The notes: generated from the letters alone by a model not told the origin. Positions 33,887-43,931 are shown, counted from the first letter of the stretch. The stretch is 64,000 nucleotides of DNA from Allobaculum sp. Allo2 (GCF_022701175.1 NZ_CP078088.1:1054001-1118000); one strand, 5' to 3'. Program-made: numbers and translations.

Positions 33887-34916
33887 ATGCAGAATTTTGA
33901 TGAATTGAAAAACCAGATTGCACAGGATTTCGCCAGTGCGCAGGATCTTGAAGCGCTCAGCGCGCTGCGTATTGAATACCTGGGCAAAAGGTCAGATTGC
34001 TTCCTTAATGAAGCAGATGAAAAGCGTACCGAAAGAGGAAAAGCCGGCATTTGGTCAGGCGGTCAACGACCTGAAAACCGAAGCCAGCGCGCTTTTTGAA
34101 GAAAAGAAACAGGCTCTGGAGCAGAAGGCGCTGGAAGCCCGTCTCGCTTCGGAAAAAATCGACCTGACGCTGCCGGGACGCAAACCGGCGTACGCCAACC
34201 TCAACCCGCTTCACCTCGTTCTTCAGGAACTCGAAGACCTCTTTATCGGTCTTGGCTATCAGGTTATTGAAGGCGACGAACTCGTAGAAGACCTGTACTG
34301 CTTCGAGCGCGCCAACATTCCTAAGGATCACCCGGCACGTGCCATGCAGGATTCCCTGTACATCGATCCGGAACATCTGCTGCGCACCCATACGACCGCG
34401 ATCCAGATGAAAGTTCTCGAAGAGCAGGCGCCAAACCCGATTAAAGTCGTCTGCCCGGGCAAGGTGTACCGCCGCGATGACGACGATGCGACCCATTCCC
34501 ACCAGTTCATGCAGATTGAAGGTCTGGTCATCGGCGAGCACGTACCGCTGTCCGATCTGAAGGGCACGCTGGAATTCGTTGCCCGCAAGATGTTCGGTCA
34601 GAACCGGGAAATCCGCTTCCGCCCGTCCTACTTCCCGTTTACCGAACCGAGCGTAGAAGTCGACGTATCCTGCCACATGTGCGGCGGCAAGGGCTGCCCG
34701 ACGTGCAAGGGTACCGGCTGGATTGAAATTCTCGGTGCCGGCGAAGTTCACCCGAAAGTACTCGAAATGGCCGGCTACGACAGCACAAAAATGAACGGAT
34801 TCGCGTTTGGCATCGGCATTGAGCGTATTGCCATGCTTAAATACGGCATCGACGATATCCGTCATTTCTATACCAACGATCAGCGGTTCAATAAGAACTT
34901 CGATCGTTTTGACTAA
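33887..34916 (+). CDS. pheS: Phenylalanine--tRNA ligase alpha subunit
   Basis: About 343 residues, the normal size, after two As are restored in the A4 run at 33986-33989 ([14 protein letters not shown]). N-terminal coiled-coil tRNA-binding arm, then the class II catalytic core: motif 2 region [38 protein letters not shown] and motif 3 [12 protein letters not shown]-like ([17 protein letters not shown]). [17 protein letters not shown] insert holds four cysteines, as in many bacterial PheS. AAAGGAG precedes the ATG. Operon with pheT, 12 bases apart, under the T-box. Confidence 0.95.
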
Positions 34917-34928
34917 GGAGGGACGACT

Positions 34929-37334
34929 ATGAAACTCTCAAGAAAATGGCTTGAACAGTATATGGATCTTGGCGATCTGACGATGGAGCAGATTGCCGAC
35001 ACGATTACAGCGGCCGGCTTTGAAGTCGAAGACATTATCGAACTCTCCAATGCCACGGGTCTTGTGATTGGTGAAGTGCTCACCTGCAAGGATCATCCGG
35101 ATTCCGATCATCTGCACGTGACGACCGTCAATACGGGCGATGAAGTCCGTCCGATCGTCTGCGGCGCGCCAAACGTCGCAGCGGGACAGAAAGTCATCGT
35201 CGCGCTCCCAGGCGCGAAACTGCCCGGCGGCGAAATCAAGTCCGGCACGATTCGCGGCGAAGTGTCCGACGGCATGATCTGCTCGCTTGCGGAACTTGGC
35301 GTCGACAAGCACCTGCTCAGTCAGGAACAGCTCGAGGGCATCGAAGTGCTTCCGGCGGATGCGCCCGTAGGCAATACGGATCCGCTTTCGTATCTGGGTC
35401 TGGACGATACAATTCTCGATATTTCCCTGACGCCAAACCGCGCGGACTGCCAGGCAATCTGGAGCATGGCCAGCGAAACCGGCGCCATCCTCAATAAAAA
35501 GCTGCCCTTCCAGACTGCGAAGGCGCGGCCGATGCCGGAAACGATCATCCGACAAAACTCGTAATCCGTTCCGAAACCGAAAAGTGCCCGCACTTTTACG
35601 GCAAGATCATCGGCTCGGTAACGATTAAGGAATCGCCGCGCTGGATGCGCGATCTGCTTCGTGCAGCCGGCATGCATTCGATCAACAACGTGGTCGATAT
35701 TTCCAACATCGTCATGCTCGAAACCGGTCAGCCGATGCACTTCTACGACCTGGCGGCCATTTCTGCGCAGGAAATTACCGTCAAGCAGGGCCTGAACTGC
35801 GACTACACCGCGCTCGATGGCGAAACGTACAAGCTGGAAGAAGACGATCTGGTCATCACCAGCCAGGACAAGCCGATCGGCATCGCCGGCGTGATGGGCG
35901 GCGACGACTCCAAAATTGAAGACAATACGACCGGCCTGATCATCGAATGTGCTTCGTTTGACCGTGTCTGCATCCGCAACACTGCCAGACGTCTCTCGCT
36001 AAGCACCGAAGCGTCTCTGCGCTATCAGAAAGGTATCGAACCGCTAGCAGCCAAAAGGCCCTCGATCGTGCGGTGGAACTGCTGATCGAATACGCCGATG
36101 CGAAAGACATTGAAGCGACCGTGGAATACGGATCCGCCGATTTTGAAGAAAAACGATTGCCTGCACCCTTGAACAGATCAACAACCGTCTGGGCACCGAC
36201 TTCTCGAAAGAAGAAGTGCTCGATGTTTTCGAACGTCTGAACCTGGAACCCAGCGTTGAAGATACGACGTTCACCGTTCGCGTTCCGAGCACCCGTCTCG
36301 ATCTCGAAGGGCTCGCGGATCTGAGTGAAGAAGTCATCCGCATGCTTGGCTACGACCGTCTGCCGTCCACGCTGCCGATGATGGCCATGACCGAAGGCAA
36401 GCTCAACCCGAAACAGCGTCAGCGCCGCTTCGTCAATAAAGTGCTCCTTGAAAACGGCGTACAGGATGCGATTACGTACACCCTGATTTCTACCGCCAAA
36501 AGGACAACGCGATTCTTTCCGCCGGCGAAGCCATTGAACTCGCGCAGCCGATGTCGGAAGAACGCCGCTACATCCGTACGTCCATCCTGCCGTCTCTGCT
36601 CGATGCGGCCGCATGGAACAAGGCGCATGGAAACACGGACATCAATCTGTACGAAATTTCCGAACTGACGTCTTCCAAAGGCGTAGAAGAACATCTGGCC
36701 ATTGTACTTGGCGGACCGCTGACGATGACCCGCTGGCTCAAGGACGTTGTTCCGGCCGACTTCTATACCCTCAAGGGTCTGATTGAAGAAATCCTGGTTC
36801 GTCTGGGCATTTCCGAAAACCGCATTTTCTTCAAGGAAAACAAAAGGATACCGTTCATTTCCATCCCGGACGTTCGGCCGAAATTTACATCGGCAAGGAT
36901 CTCATCGGTCTGATGGGTGAAATCCATCCAACGTACGGGGCAGAAACCGGCGTGAAAAAGCGATCATCGCCGAGATCAATCTCGATAAGATTCTGAACAC
37001 CAAGAAGAGCAAAGTGAAATTCGTACCGACATCCCGCTATCCGTCCGTTACCCGCGACCTGGCGTTCGTCGTCAAACGCGATCTGCCTGCCAGCAAGATC
37101 GTCGACGTCATCCGCCGCTGCGGCAAGCTCGGCAAGGAGTCGATTGTTCGCGATGTCGATGTCTTTGACGTGTACGAAGGCGAACATGTAGGCGCCGATG
37201 AAAAGTCGATCGCGCTGACTATGACCTTCCAGTCCGAACACCAGACGCTCACCGATGAGCAGATCACGGAAGTGTTCAACACGATCATCGAAGCCATCCA
37301 GACCCAGTGCAAAGCCGTTCTGCGCTCCGCGTAA
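34929..37334 (+). CDS. pheT: Phenylalanine--tRNA ligase beta subunit
   Basis: About 803 residues, the normal length, once six bases are restored: GG near 35523-35529, A4 at 36053-36056, A5 at 36149-36153, A4 at 36498-36501, A4 at 36842-36845 and A5 at 36955-36959. Domains in order: tRNA-bind OB fold (VIGEVLTCKDHPDSDHLHV), B3/B4 editing region, B5 (DFSKEEVLDVFERLNLEP), the class II-like pseudo-catalytic core and the C-terminal ferredoxin-like anticodon domain (SRYPSVTRDLAFVV). Three sites share GCCAAAAGG/AACAAAAGG wording. An essential gene cannot carry six real frameshifts, so this is the best single witness for sequence error. Terminator at 37405. Confidence 0.95.
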
Positions 37335-37404
37335 AAACGGTTTAATCTGGAGTTTGGCGGAATCCAATTCCGCCGAAAAAGATAATTTCTGCAGCAATAC
37401 ACAG

Positions 37405-37461
37405 ACAGCCTGCCCGGCTGCCTCAGAAAAACTTCTGAAGCAGTCCGGACAGGCTGTTTTT
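37405..37461 (+). terminator. Terminator of pheST
   Basis: ACAGCCTG-CCCGGCTGC pairs with GCAGTCCGGA-CAGGCTGT, then TTTTT. Confidence 0.85.
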
Positions 37462-37610
37462 ATGTGAAAGGAAGGGGAGAACCGACGCGAAAAACAAAGG
37501 CGCGAATCGTATCCGTCCGAAAAGATCGACCGATCAAATGACCAAAATCCAGACGACAAAAAATGCGGGGCTGAAGATAAAGAAAAGCGACAGACCAGAG
37601 AAAGACGGTT

Positions 37611-38093
37611 TTAAAAGGAAGGAATGACGTCTTTTACGAAGTCCAGCGTTTCCTGCAAAACCTGACTGAACAGAGTCTGAATCTGCTTCAGATCGTCCAT
37701 AGACCAGTCGGCGAAATGGGATTCGTCGAGCGCGTCCAGATCGAGAACGGCACGGAAGGCGTGATCGACAAATAAGGGAAGCACAAGTTCCGAGCGCGTA
37801 TCGCCATCGCAGGCAATGTGGCCGGAAAATTCGTGGACGTTATTGACCACGGTGATTTTTCGGGTATCGACGCAATGACCGATGACGCCATGGTGTGGAG
37901 CAATCCGCTCGCAGGCCGGCTTGCCCTGAAAGGAACCCAGATCCGCCGTACCGTCATGCATGATCCAGTACAGGCCGGACCAGTTGATGTTTTCATCGCT
38001 CCAGTAAATGGCGGCGATCATGTTGTTCAGGCGGCTTAACGGAGCCGTGTCGCCTTCGAAAACGGTTTGAAGCTGCTGCAGAAGAAGTTTCAT
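37611..38093 (-). CDS. msrC: Free methionine-(R)-sulfoxide reductase (GAF domain)
   Basis: Intact, 160 residues, one GAF domain. The fRMsr pattern is clear: INWSGLYWI, LGSFQGKPAC, HEFSGHIACDGDTRSELVLPL and AVLDLDALD. It reduces free Met-(R)-sulfoxide, using Cys95 (HIAC) as the expected nucleophile and Cys61 (KPAC) as a resolving cysteine. The third family cysteine normally sits in GVCG, ten residues after the first; here that place is isoleucine (GVIGHC) and a cysteine lies three residues later at 74. Start ATG at 38093 has GAGAGG upstream; a longer in-frame start at 38147 lacks one. Confidence 0.85.
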   Translation of the reverse strand: MKLLLQQLQTVFEGDTAPLSRLNNMIAAIYWSDENINWSGLYWIMHDGTADLGSFQGKPACERIAPHHGVIGHCVDTRKITVVNNVHEFSGHIACDGDTRSELVLPLFVDHAFRAVLDLDALDESHFADWSMDDLKQIQTLFSQVLQETLDFVKDVIPSF

Positions 38094-38448
38094 AATGACC
38101 TCTCGATCCCGAAAAGAATCAGGATAAATTGGGATAAGTATACACAAAGAAAGCTAAATCCATAGAAAGAAGATTGAATTCCGCATGCAAGAAGCATTCG
38201 AATGGCCGGTTTCGGGAAGAATCTTCTATCTTCTTTCCCTGACCTGTAAACGAAGCGGGACTGCCGGATTTCTAAACGTATTCCATACAGACCTTGCTGA
38301 ATACAGAACGCCGGACTGGACCGTTTATAAAGCCGGTGTTCGTTGCTTTTGCCTTTCTTGCGCGCAAACTGAGAAATCGACATCAGAAATATGCAAAATA
38401 CGGGAGTCAAAACCGGTAGAAAATCGAAATTTCTGATTCACTAGGAGT
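38094..38448. other. Gene-free divergent gap
   Basis: About 355 bases between the reductase and the ABC permease. No promoter, hairpin or homology could be supported. Confidence 0.35.
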
Positions 38449-39348
38449 ATGAAAGACAGAACAAATACAAAGCCGTCGATTGCCGGCGCAGACAAAAAAA
38501 CGGAAAGAATATCGACCTGAGTAAAGATTCGATATCCGGAAAGGATAACGTTTGCGCAGCCGATCGTTCCTTTGGCTTAAAAACATCCCGGTCCCGTCCC
38601 TGGGAAAAGAGTCTGATCGAATGGTTCTGGTTCCTTTTTATTCTGCTTGGAATTTGGACGGCAGCTGCTCTTGTCATGGACAATGCGCTCGTCTGTCCGA
38701 CCCCTGGGCGTGTCTGGAACAGATGGTGCTGCAGGTGCAGAAGCCCACTTTTTACTGAGCGCTTTGTCGACGATCGGCCGGGCGATGGAATCGCTCGTTC
38801 TGTCCTTTGCGTTAGGTCTTGCGGCTTCGTTTCTGGGCGCGTTCTGGAAACCGGCCGGCAGTTTTCTCGGAAAGCTGGTTTCGCTCTTTCAGACGGTGCC
38901 TAACGTGTGCTACATCATCCTGCTTCTGTTCTGGACCAGCCGGGAGCAGACGGTTATTCTGACCGGCTTTTTCCTGCTCTTTCCGCTGGTGTATCGCGAG
39001 TTTTATGAACAGCTCGAATCGCTCAAGAAGCGCTACGCCGAAGTATGGAAAATTTATCCGCAGCCGGCGTGGGTACGGATGTTTGTGATCTGTCTGCCGA
39101 TGATGAAGCCGGCTTTTCTGAGCGCCCTCAAAAGTGCCTCGTCGCTCGCCTTCAAAGTGTGCGTGACGAGTGAAATTCTGACGGGCCTGCAGCCGGGCAT
39201 TGGCAAGAGTCTGCAGATGGCGCGCCTCGATCTCAATCCGGCCGGCGTAGTCGGCTGGAGCATCTGGCTGATTCTGATCGTCTTCTGCTTTGAAAAGCTG
39301 TGGAACTGGATCGCGGACCGTCTGTTTGGCGACGGATCCGTCCGCTAG
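38449..39348 (+). CDS. ABC transporter permease, NitT/TauT-like
   Basis: About 300 residues after three bases are restored (A7 at 38494-38500, GG at 38716-38717, T5 at 38748-38752). Six membrane segments of the BPD-type permease: LIEWFWFLFILLGIWTAAALV first, then LSTIGRAMESLVLSFALGLAASF, and the EAA-like cytoplasmic loop around YRE/YEQLESLKKRYAEVWKIY. Similar permeases import nitrate, taurine or thiamine precursors. No ATPase or binding protein gene is adjacent, so it is orphan here. The start is uncertain: the ATG at 38449 has GGAG only one base upstream, and a TTG at 38552 with AAAGGA is an alternative. Confidence 0.75.
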
Positions 39349-39606
39349 AAAACGTAAGAGAAAAAGAAAACAGGCACGTTTTTTGAACCGCCGGCAGCCC
39401 GTGGAAAATAAACGTTTGTGCAATACGAACGCTAAATAACGAATACTGAAAGAAAAGATTGAAAGATTGACAGAGAAAACCGCACGCAGAAAAAGGGAAA
39501 AAGTCAGCCGTTCGGCTTTGCGTTTCCGCCCCAGAAAGAGACATCTGAGGACAGCATGGATACTGGCCGGAGAGCGTGCGTGAAGAAAAGAAAAAAAGGA
39601 GAGTTT

Positions 39607-40684
39607 ATGACCCGACCCTGTGTGTCTATTCTTGTCCCCGTATACAACGCCGAAAAATACCTGAAGCGATGCCTGGACAGTCTGCTTGAACAGACGATGC
39701 CGGATCTGGAAGTCGTTCTGATCAACGATGGCAGTACGGATTCCTCGAAAGAAATCTGTGAAGACTATGCGGAAAAAGACGCGCGCGTTCACGTGTATTC
39801 CTTTGAAAACGCCGGCGTCTCCAAAACGAGAAACCGTGCCTTAAAACGCGCAAACGGCGAGTACGTCATGTTTGTGGACAGCGATGATTTTGTCGACAAA
39901 AGATGCTCGAGACGATGGTCAAAGAGGCGAAAAAGCGCAATCTGGACGTGCTGCAGTGCGGGTTTGTCATGGACTTTGGTCCCGTGCCGTTTTATCGCAA
40001 CCCGTCGGGGCGCAAGGATTTTACGACGCTTGAAGCGGTGCATCATCTCGTGCGGGAGAAGTATCTGAACAACTACCCGTGGGGCAAGCTGTATAAGCGC
40101 GAGTGCTTCGATCACGTGCACTTTCCCGAACACCTGCCGGGGTTTGAAGATACGTGCACGATTTTCAAGGCGATTGTCGCCGCAAAAAGATCGGTACGAT
40201 TCCCAACCGCTTTTACCATTACTGGACGCACAGCGGATCGCTCACCAACTGTATGGATCTGAGCACCGTCTATCTCATGCGCTACGCCTACAAGTACCAG
40301 GAAAAGACGCTGCGCGAATACTTCCCGAACGAAGTGTTCAACTTTGATCCGCTTTACTACAACACGGACATGGTGATCATTTATACCCTGATTCTCTTTT
40401 GTCATCGACAGGACGATCCGAAATTCATCCGCTATCTGTTTCAGTGGAAAAACGTGCCGTTTTTCCCGCTCTACTTTCTGGCCTACTACGCCTGGCTTGG
40501 TATCGCCTGGATCAAGCTGGGAAGCAAAATCTTTGAAGCCCCGACATCAGAAAAACAGGCGTACTATCAGGATCCGTTTGCGGACTATGACTTTTCTGCG
40601 CCGCTTCAAAGCGAAGAAAGCCTCCGGGCAGAAGAAGAGGAAACCGTTTCCGGCAGAGAGGCGCTCGATTCACCTTTATCGTGA
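39607..40684 (+). CDS. Glycosyltransferase family 2
   Basis: About 359 residues after two bases are restored (A4 at 39898-39901, A5 at 40184-40188). GT-A fold: VSILVPVYNAEKYLKRCLDSLLEQTM, VLINDGSTDSS with the nucleotide-sugar Asp, KTRNRALKRANGEYVMFVDSDDFV with the DxD metal site, and PWGKLYKRECF. Proteins of this type build capsule, teichoic acid or glycolipid glycans at the inner membrane. AAAAGGAGAG precedes the ATG at 39607. The C-tail is acidic (EESLRAEEEETVSG). Alone between the permease and ffh; acceptor unknown. Confidence 0.88.
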
Positions 40685-40710
40685 CGTAAGTATGCGGATC
40701 TTGCTACAAT
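40681..40710 (+). promoter_or_regulatory. Probable promoter of ffh
   Basis: -10 TACAAT at 40705-40710; the -35 GTGACG at 40681-40686 with an 18-base spacer matches four of six consensus bases. Confidence 0.5.
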
Positions 40711-40724
40711 AGGGGTTGCGTTCG

Positions 40725-40809
40725 GAAATCAGAAAAGAGAACCGCGCCTTTTGCATGGTGTAAAATGCGGTCTGGCGCATGGAAAAGGCTCTGTGCAGCT
40801 TCTGATTTC
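40725..40809 (+). promoter_or_regulatory. Structured leader RNA upstream of ffh
   Basis: A perfect 10-bp closing stem GAAATCAGAA (40725-40734) / TTCTGATTTC (40800-40809) encloses AGAG/CTCT, then GCGCC (40744-40748) / GGCGC (40774-40778), with GCAT/ATGC inside. It starts about 15 bases after the predicted promoter and ends 140 bases before ffh. It lacks the conserved GGAAGGAAGCAGCC-type core of SRP RNA. Role unknown; a cis-regulatory leader is the simplest reading. Confidence 0.45.
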
Positions 40810-40951
40810 GCCTTTATGGAAGGAAAAACTGGATATTCCAGATCGTCTGTTGAAGTGAACGCAGCGGATCGCATGAAAACCGATCCGTTCGATCCTGTAT
40901 CTCAGACCTGGATCGATCAGAATGAAGAAAAGATAGGAGAAACCTGCATTT

Positions 40952-42333
40952 ATGGCATTTGAATCTCTTTCCGATAAGCTCAGTAAAACCCTGAAGAAAA
41001 TTACAGGCAAAGGAAAACTGACGGAATCCAACATGAATGACATGCTCAAGGAAGTGCGCATGTCTCTGCTTGAAGCCGACGTAAACTACCAGGTCGTCAA
41101 GGACTTCATCGCCAGCATCAAGGAAAAGGCGATGGGTACCGAAGTCATGGAATCGCTCAATCCGGGACAGATGGTTGTCAAGATTGTCCGCGAGGAACTC
41201 GTCAACCTGTTAGGTCCGGAAGACGCGAAGCTGATCCTGAATGAAAACGGCATCACCAGCGTGATGATGGTCGGCCTTCAGGGTACCGGTAAAACGACCG
41301 CGTCCGCCAAGATCGCCCGTTTTGTGAAAGAAAAACTCAAGAAAAAGTCCTGCTCGCTGCCTGCGACGTCGTTCGTCCGGCTGCGATTGAACAGCTGAAA
41401 ACCCTCGGCGCGTCCATTGGCGTCGAAGTCTTCTCGCTCGGCGCCGAAACTCCGGCAGTAGAAACCGCCAGAGCAGCCAAAGCCTATGCCAGCCAGAACG
41501 GCTTTGACATGATCATCTTCGATACCGCCGGCCGTCTGCACATCGATGAAGCGCTGATGGAAGAACTCAGCGAGATGAAGCAGGAAATCGAACCGCAGGA
41601 TATCCTGCTGACGGTCGATGCGATGACCGGTCAGGATATCGTCACGGTAGCTAAGGAATTCAACGAAAAACTCGAAATCACCGGCCTTGTTGTAACGAAG
41701 ATGGACGGCGACGCACGAGGCGGCGGTCTTCTTTCCGTTCGCTCCATCACGTCCGTACCGGTTCTCTTTGTATCGAGCGGTGAAAAAGTCGACGATCTTG
41801 AAGAGTTCCATCCGGATCGTATGGCAGACCGTATCCTCGGCATGGGCGACATGATCTCCCTGATCGAACAGGCACAGGATAAGCTCGATGAAAAAGTGGC
41901 GAAGGAATCCGCTGAGCGCATGATGGCCGGTGTCTTCACTTTCAACGACATGCTTGCCCAGTACGATCAGATTTCCCGCCTTGGATCGCTTTCCGGCGTT
42001 CTTGGCAAAATCCCAGGCATGGGCAAGATGGGCGCGAAGCTCGATGACGACAAGGTCAACAACCAGATCCTGCACTTCAAGGCCATGATCCAGTCCATGA
42101 CCCCGTGGGAAAGAGAACATCCCGACTGCATTAAGAGCAGCCGCAAGATTCGTATCGCCCGCGGTTCCGGCATGAAAGTTGCCGACGTCAACAAGCTGAT
42201 CGAACAGCAGAAGCAGATGTCGAGCCTTTCCAAGATGATGTCTTCCGGCATGGGCGGCCTCAACCCGTTTGCGGCGATGCGCCGCGGCGGCGGAATGCCC
42301 GGCGCTTCCAAACACGCGGGAAGCAAAAAGTGA
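40952..42333 (+). CDS. ffh: Signal recognition particle protein Ffh
   Basis: About 460 residues after one A is restored in the A5 run at 41342-41346 (KLKKKVLLAACDVVRPAAIEQL). N domain with ALLEADV-like helix (MSLLEADVNYQVV), G domain with GLQGTGKTTASAK P-loop, DTAGRLHID and TKMDGDARGG, then the methionine-rich M domain (KMMSSGMGGLNPFAAMRRGGGMPG). It binds SRP RNA and signal sequences and delivers nascent membrane proteins to FtsY. AGGAGAAA lies before the ATG. The usual upstream partner ylxM is missing; ftsY is not in the window. Confidence 0.96.
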
Positions 42334-42629
42334 AGAAATCCAAGAAGAAAAAGAAAAATAAAAATAAGCAAATACGAAAAAAGCTCCCGTCGAAGAGATG
42401 CGCGAAAAAAACAGACGTACAGTTCGAAAAGGAGCTTTTTGCATGGAGGGCTGTTCCTGCTTTTTCAAACAGATCCATGCGAGAATGGCCAATACCATCC
42501 CAAAACAGACACTTTGCCTGCGCGCATTCTGAAATACCGGTTTCTTTTCCTTCTGTATTTTGCGGCGTAAGGAAAGCCGATACAATTTCTCCATATTCTC
42601 CATATAAGGGAGAAGCAAAAACGGAAAAC

Positions 42630-42835
42630 CAGGAGAAGAAACTGCTTCATGGCGACTATACTCTGGAGCAGAAAGTCGAAATCGCAAAGTGGCGCATTGA
42701 ACATGACCGGGATTATCACGCAGCCGCCAGAAAGTCTGGCTGTACGTTTTCCATGGTTTACCGCCTGAGGTTTACCGCCTGACGCGCATCGCGCACCCAG
42801 GGCTATGAAGTACTGGACAGATCATGAAAAAGAGC
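42630..42835 (+). pseudogene. Remnant of an IS3-type OrfA (transposase helix-turn-helix)
   Basis: A short frame encodes HGDYTLEQKVEIAKWRIEHD followed by RDYHAAARKSGCTFSMVYRL, which resembles the N-terminal HTH of IS3/IS150 OrfA proteins (YTLEQKLEIVKW..., AAxKY..., VYxWV). It is cut short directly after VYRL by a perfect 14-bp tandem duplication of GGTTTACCGCCTGA (42755-42782). Out-of-frame downstream pieces (TQGYEVLDR) look like the next part of the same protein. No terminal repeats or catalytic ORF remain. Calling it IS3-like rests on memory of the family only. Confidence 0.45.
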
Positions 42836-42948
42836 AGGCAGATCCGGACTGGATTTTGTAAAAGCCGTACAGGATTCTGTTTCCAATAATACCTGGCAAA
42901 TACGAAAAAACGAAGCATAAAAGCATAAAAGAAGACGAGGAGAAGACG

Positions 42949-43593
42949 ATGAAGAAAACCCGAATCATTCGCTGGCTGCGCAAGACGTTCATGTACATGC
43001 TGCCAAGACGAAACGTACCGTCCATTCAGAATCTGGCCAGACGCTTTGAAGAAGAACTGGCGGATCGGACCTTCATTTATTCATTTAATGAAGTGGACGC
43101 GAATGGAAAGCGCAATGGGAAGTCCTTTTCGGCGCCGGTTGAATTTGAACGGTCCGGCTTCTGCCATCTCTTTTCCATCGGCTCGATCGTCAAAAATCAG
43201 CTGAGCGATCTGAGCGAATTTTCCGGCATCCGCGGCTGGAACAACATCCAGAACGGAAAGATCACGTTCGCAAAACTGGCTAAAAGCTGTCCGGAAGAGT
43301 TTCAGTACTATAAGCACGAATACGAAATGATCGAACAGATGATCGAAACGGCCAAAAATCCGCAGGCGGTCCTTTTCGATCCGTCCAAGGCGGGCAGCAC
43401 AAAGCTGCAGGCCAAAGTGATTCTGTATCGCATTTACGGGGACGAAACGGTCCATATCGGTCTCGATGAAGGAAAGGACGGCTGGTTTGTGCGCAGCTAT
43501 TTCATTCGAAGCAACGACCGGGACCGGGCGTATCCGACCAAATACATCGCAAAAATGACGCCTCTCGATGTGAAAGTACGTGTCAAGCATTAA
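42949..43593 (+). CDS. PBECR4-like (putative BECR-fold nuclease) protein
   Basis: Intact, 214 residues. The layout resembles the PBECR4 group of phage- and toxin-linked proteins of the Barnase-EndoU-ColicinE5-RelE fold: a start helix, TFIYSFNE, then GFCHLFSIGS, a Lys-rich WNNIQNGKITFAKL stretch, a helical middle (YKHEYEMIEQMIE), VLFDPSK, KLQAKVILYRI, and VRSYFIRSND near the end. No catalytic residues can be assigned. AGGAGAAGACG precedes the ATG. It separates ffh from rpsP, normally neighbours, and follows an IS remnant, which suggests acquisition. The alternative is a plain lineage-specific hypothetical protein. Confidence 0.5.
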   Translation: MKKTRIIRWLRKTFMYMLPRRNVPSIQNLARRFEEELADRTFIYSFNEVDANGKRNGKSFSAPVEFERSGFCHLFSIGSIVKNQLSDLSEFSGIRGWNNIQNGKITFAKLAKSCPEEFQYYKHEYEMIEQMIETAKNPQAVLFDPSKAGSTKLQAKVILYRIYGDETVHIGLDEGKDGWFVRSYFIRSNDRDRAYPTKYIAKMTPLDVKVRVKH

Positions 43594-43601
43594 TGCTTGA
43601 C
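43582..43601. promoter_or_regulatory. Perfect 20-bp palindrome at the rpsP promoter
   Basis: GTCAAGCATTAATGCTTGAC is its own reverse complement. It contains the TAA stop of the upstream gene (43591-43593) and overlaps the -35 TTGACG (43597-43602) of the rpsP operon promoter. Position and symmetry fit a repressor operator; it is also a possible short RNA hairpin. Confidence 0.6.
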
Positions 43602-43624
43602 GGCTCATTCTGATGTGGTATTCT
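43597..43624 (+). promoter_or_regulatory. Promoter of the rpsP-khpA-rimM-trmD operon
   Basis: -35 TTGACG (43597-43602), 16-base spacer, -10 TATTCT (43619-43624); ATG of rpsP 34 bases further on. Confidence 0.7.
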
Positions 43625-43657
43625 AATCAGGCAAAAACACGAAAGGAAACATTAATC

Positions 43658-43927
43658 ATGGTAAAACTGCGTTTAAGAAGAATGGGTAAGAAAGGACAGC
43701 CTTTCTACCGTATTGTTGCTGCGGATTCCAGAAGCCCGCGTGACGGCCGTTTCATCGAAGAAATCGGCACATATAACCCAATTAAGAAAGATGCTCCGGT
43801 TGTGCTCAACCACGAAGCTGCTCTCAAATGGCTCCAGGCTGGCGCTCAGCCTTCCGATACGGTTCGCAGCATTCTTTCCCGCGAAGGCGTAATGAAAGCC
43901 TTCCACGAATCCAAACTCGGAAAGTAA
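43658..43927 (+). CDS. rpsP: Ribosomal protein bS16
   Basis: Intact, 89 residues, starting [25 protein letters not shown], the universal bS16 N-terminus. Structural protein of the small subunit, needed for its assembly. AAAGGAAA lies before ATG 43658; an in-frame start at 43613 would add 15 residues not found in the family. First gene of the operon with khpA, rimM and trmD, as in other Bacillota. Confidence 0.97.
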   Translation: MVKLRLRRMGKKGQPFYRIVAADSRSPRDGRFIEEIGTYNPIKKDAPVVLNHEAALKWLQAGAQPSDTVRSILSREGVMKAFHESKLGK

Positions 43928-43931
43928 GACA

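Noticed and set aside
40725-40809. SRP RNA (ffs) next to ffh
   Set aside because: The conserved apical GGAAGGAAGCAGCC-type sequence is absent.
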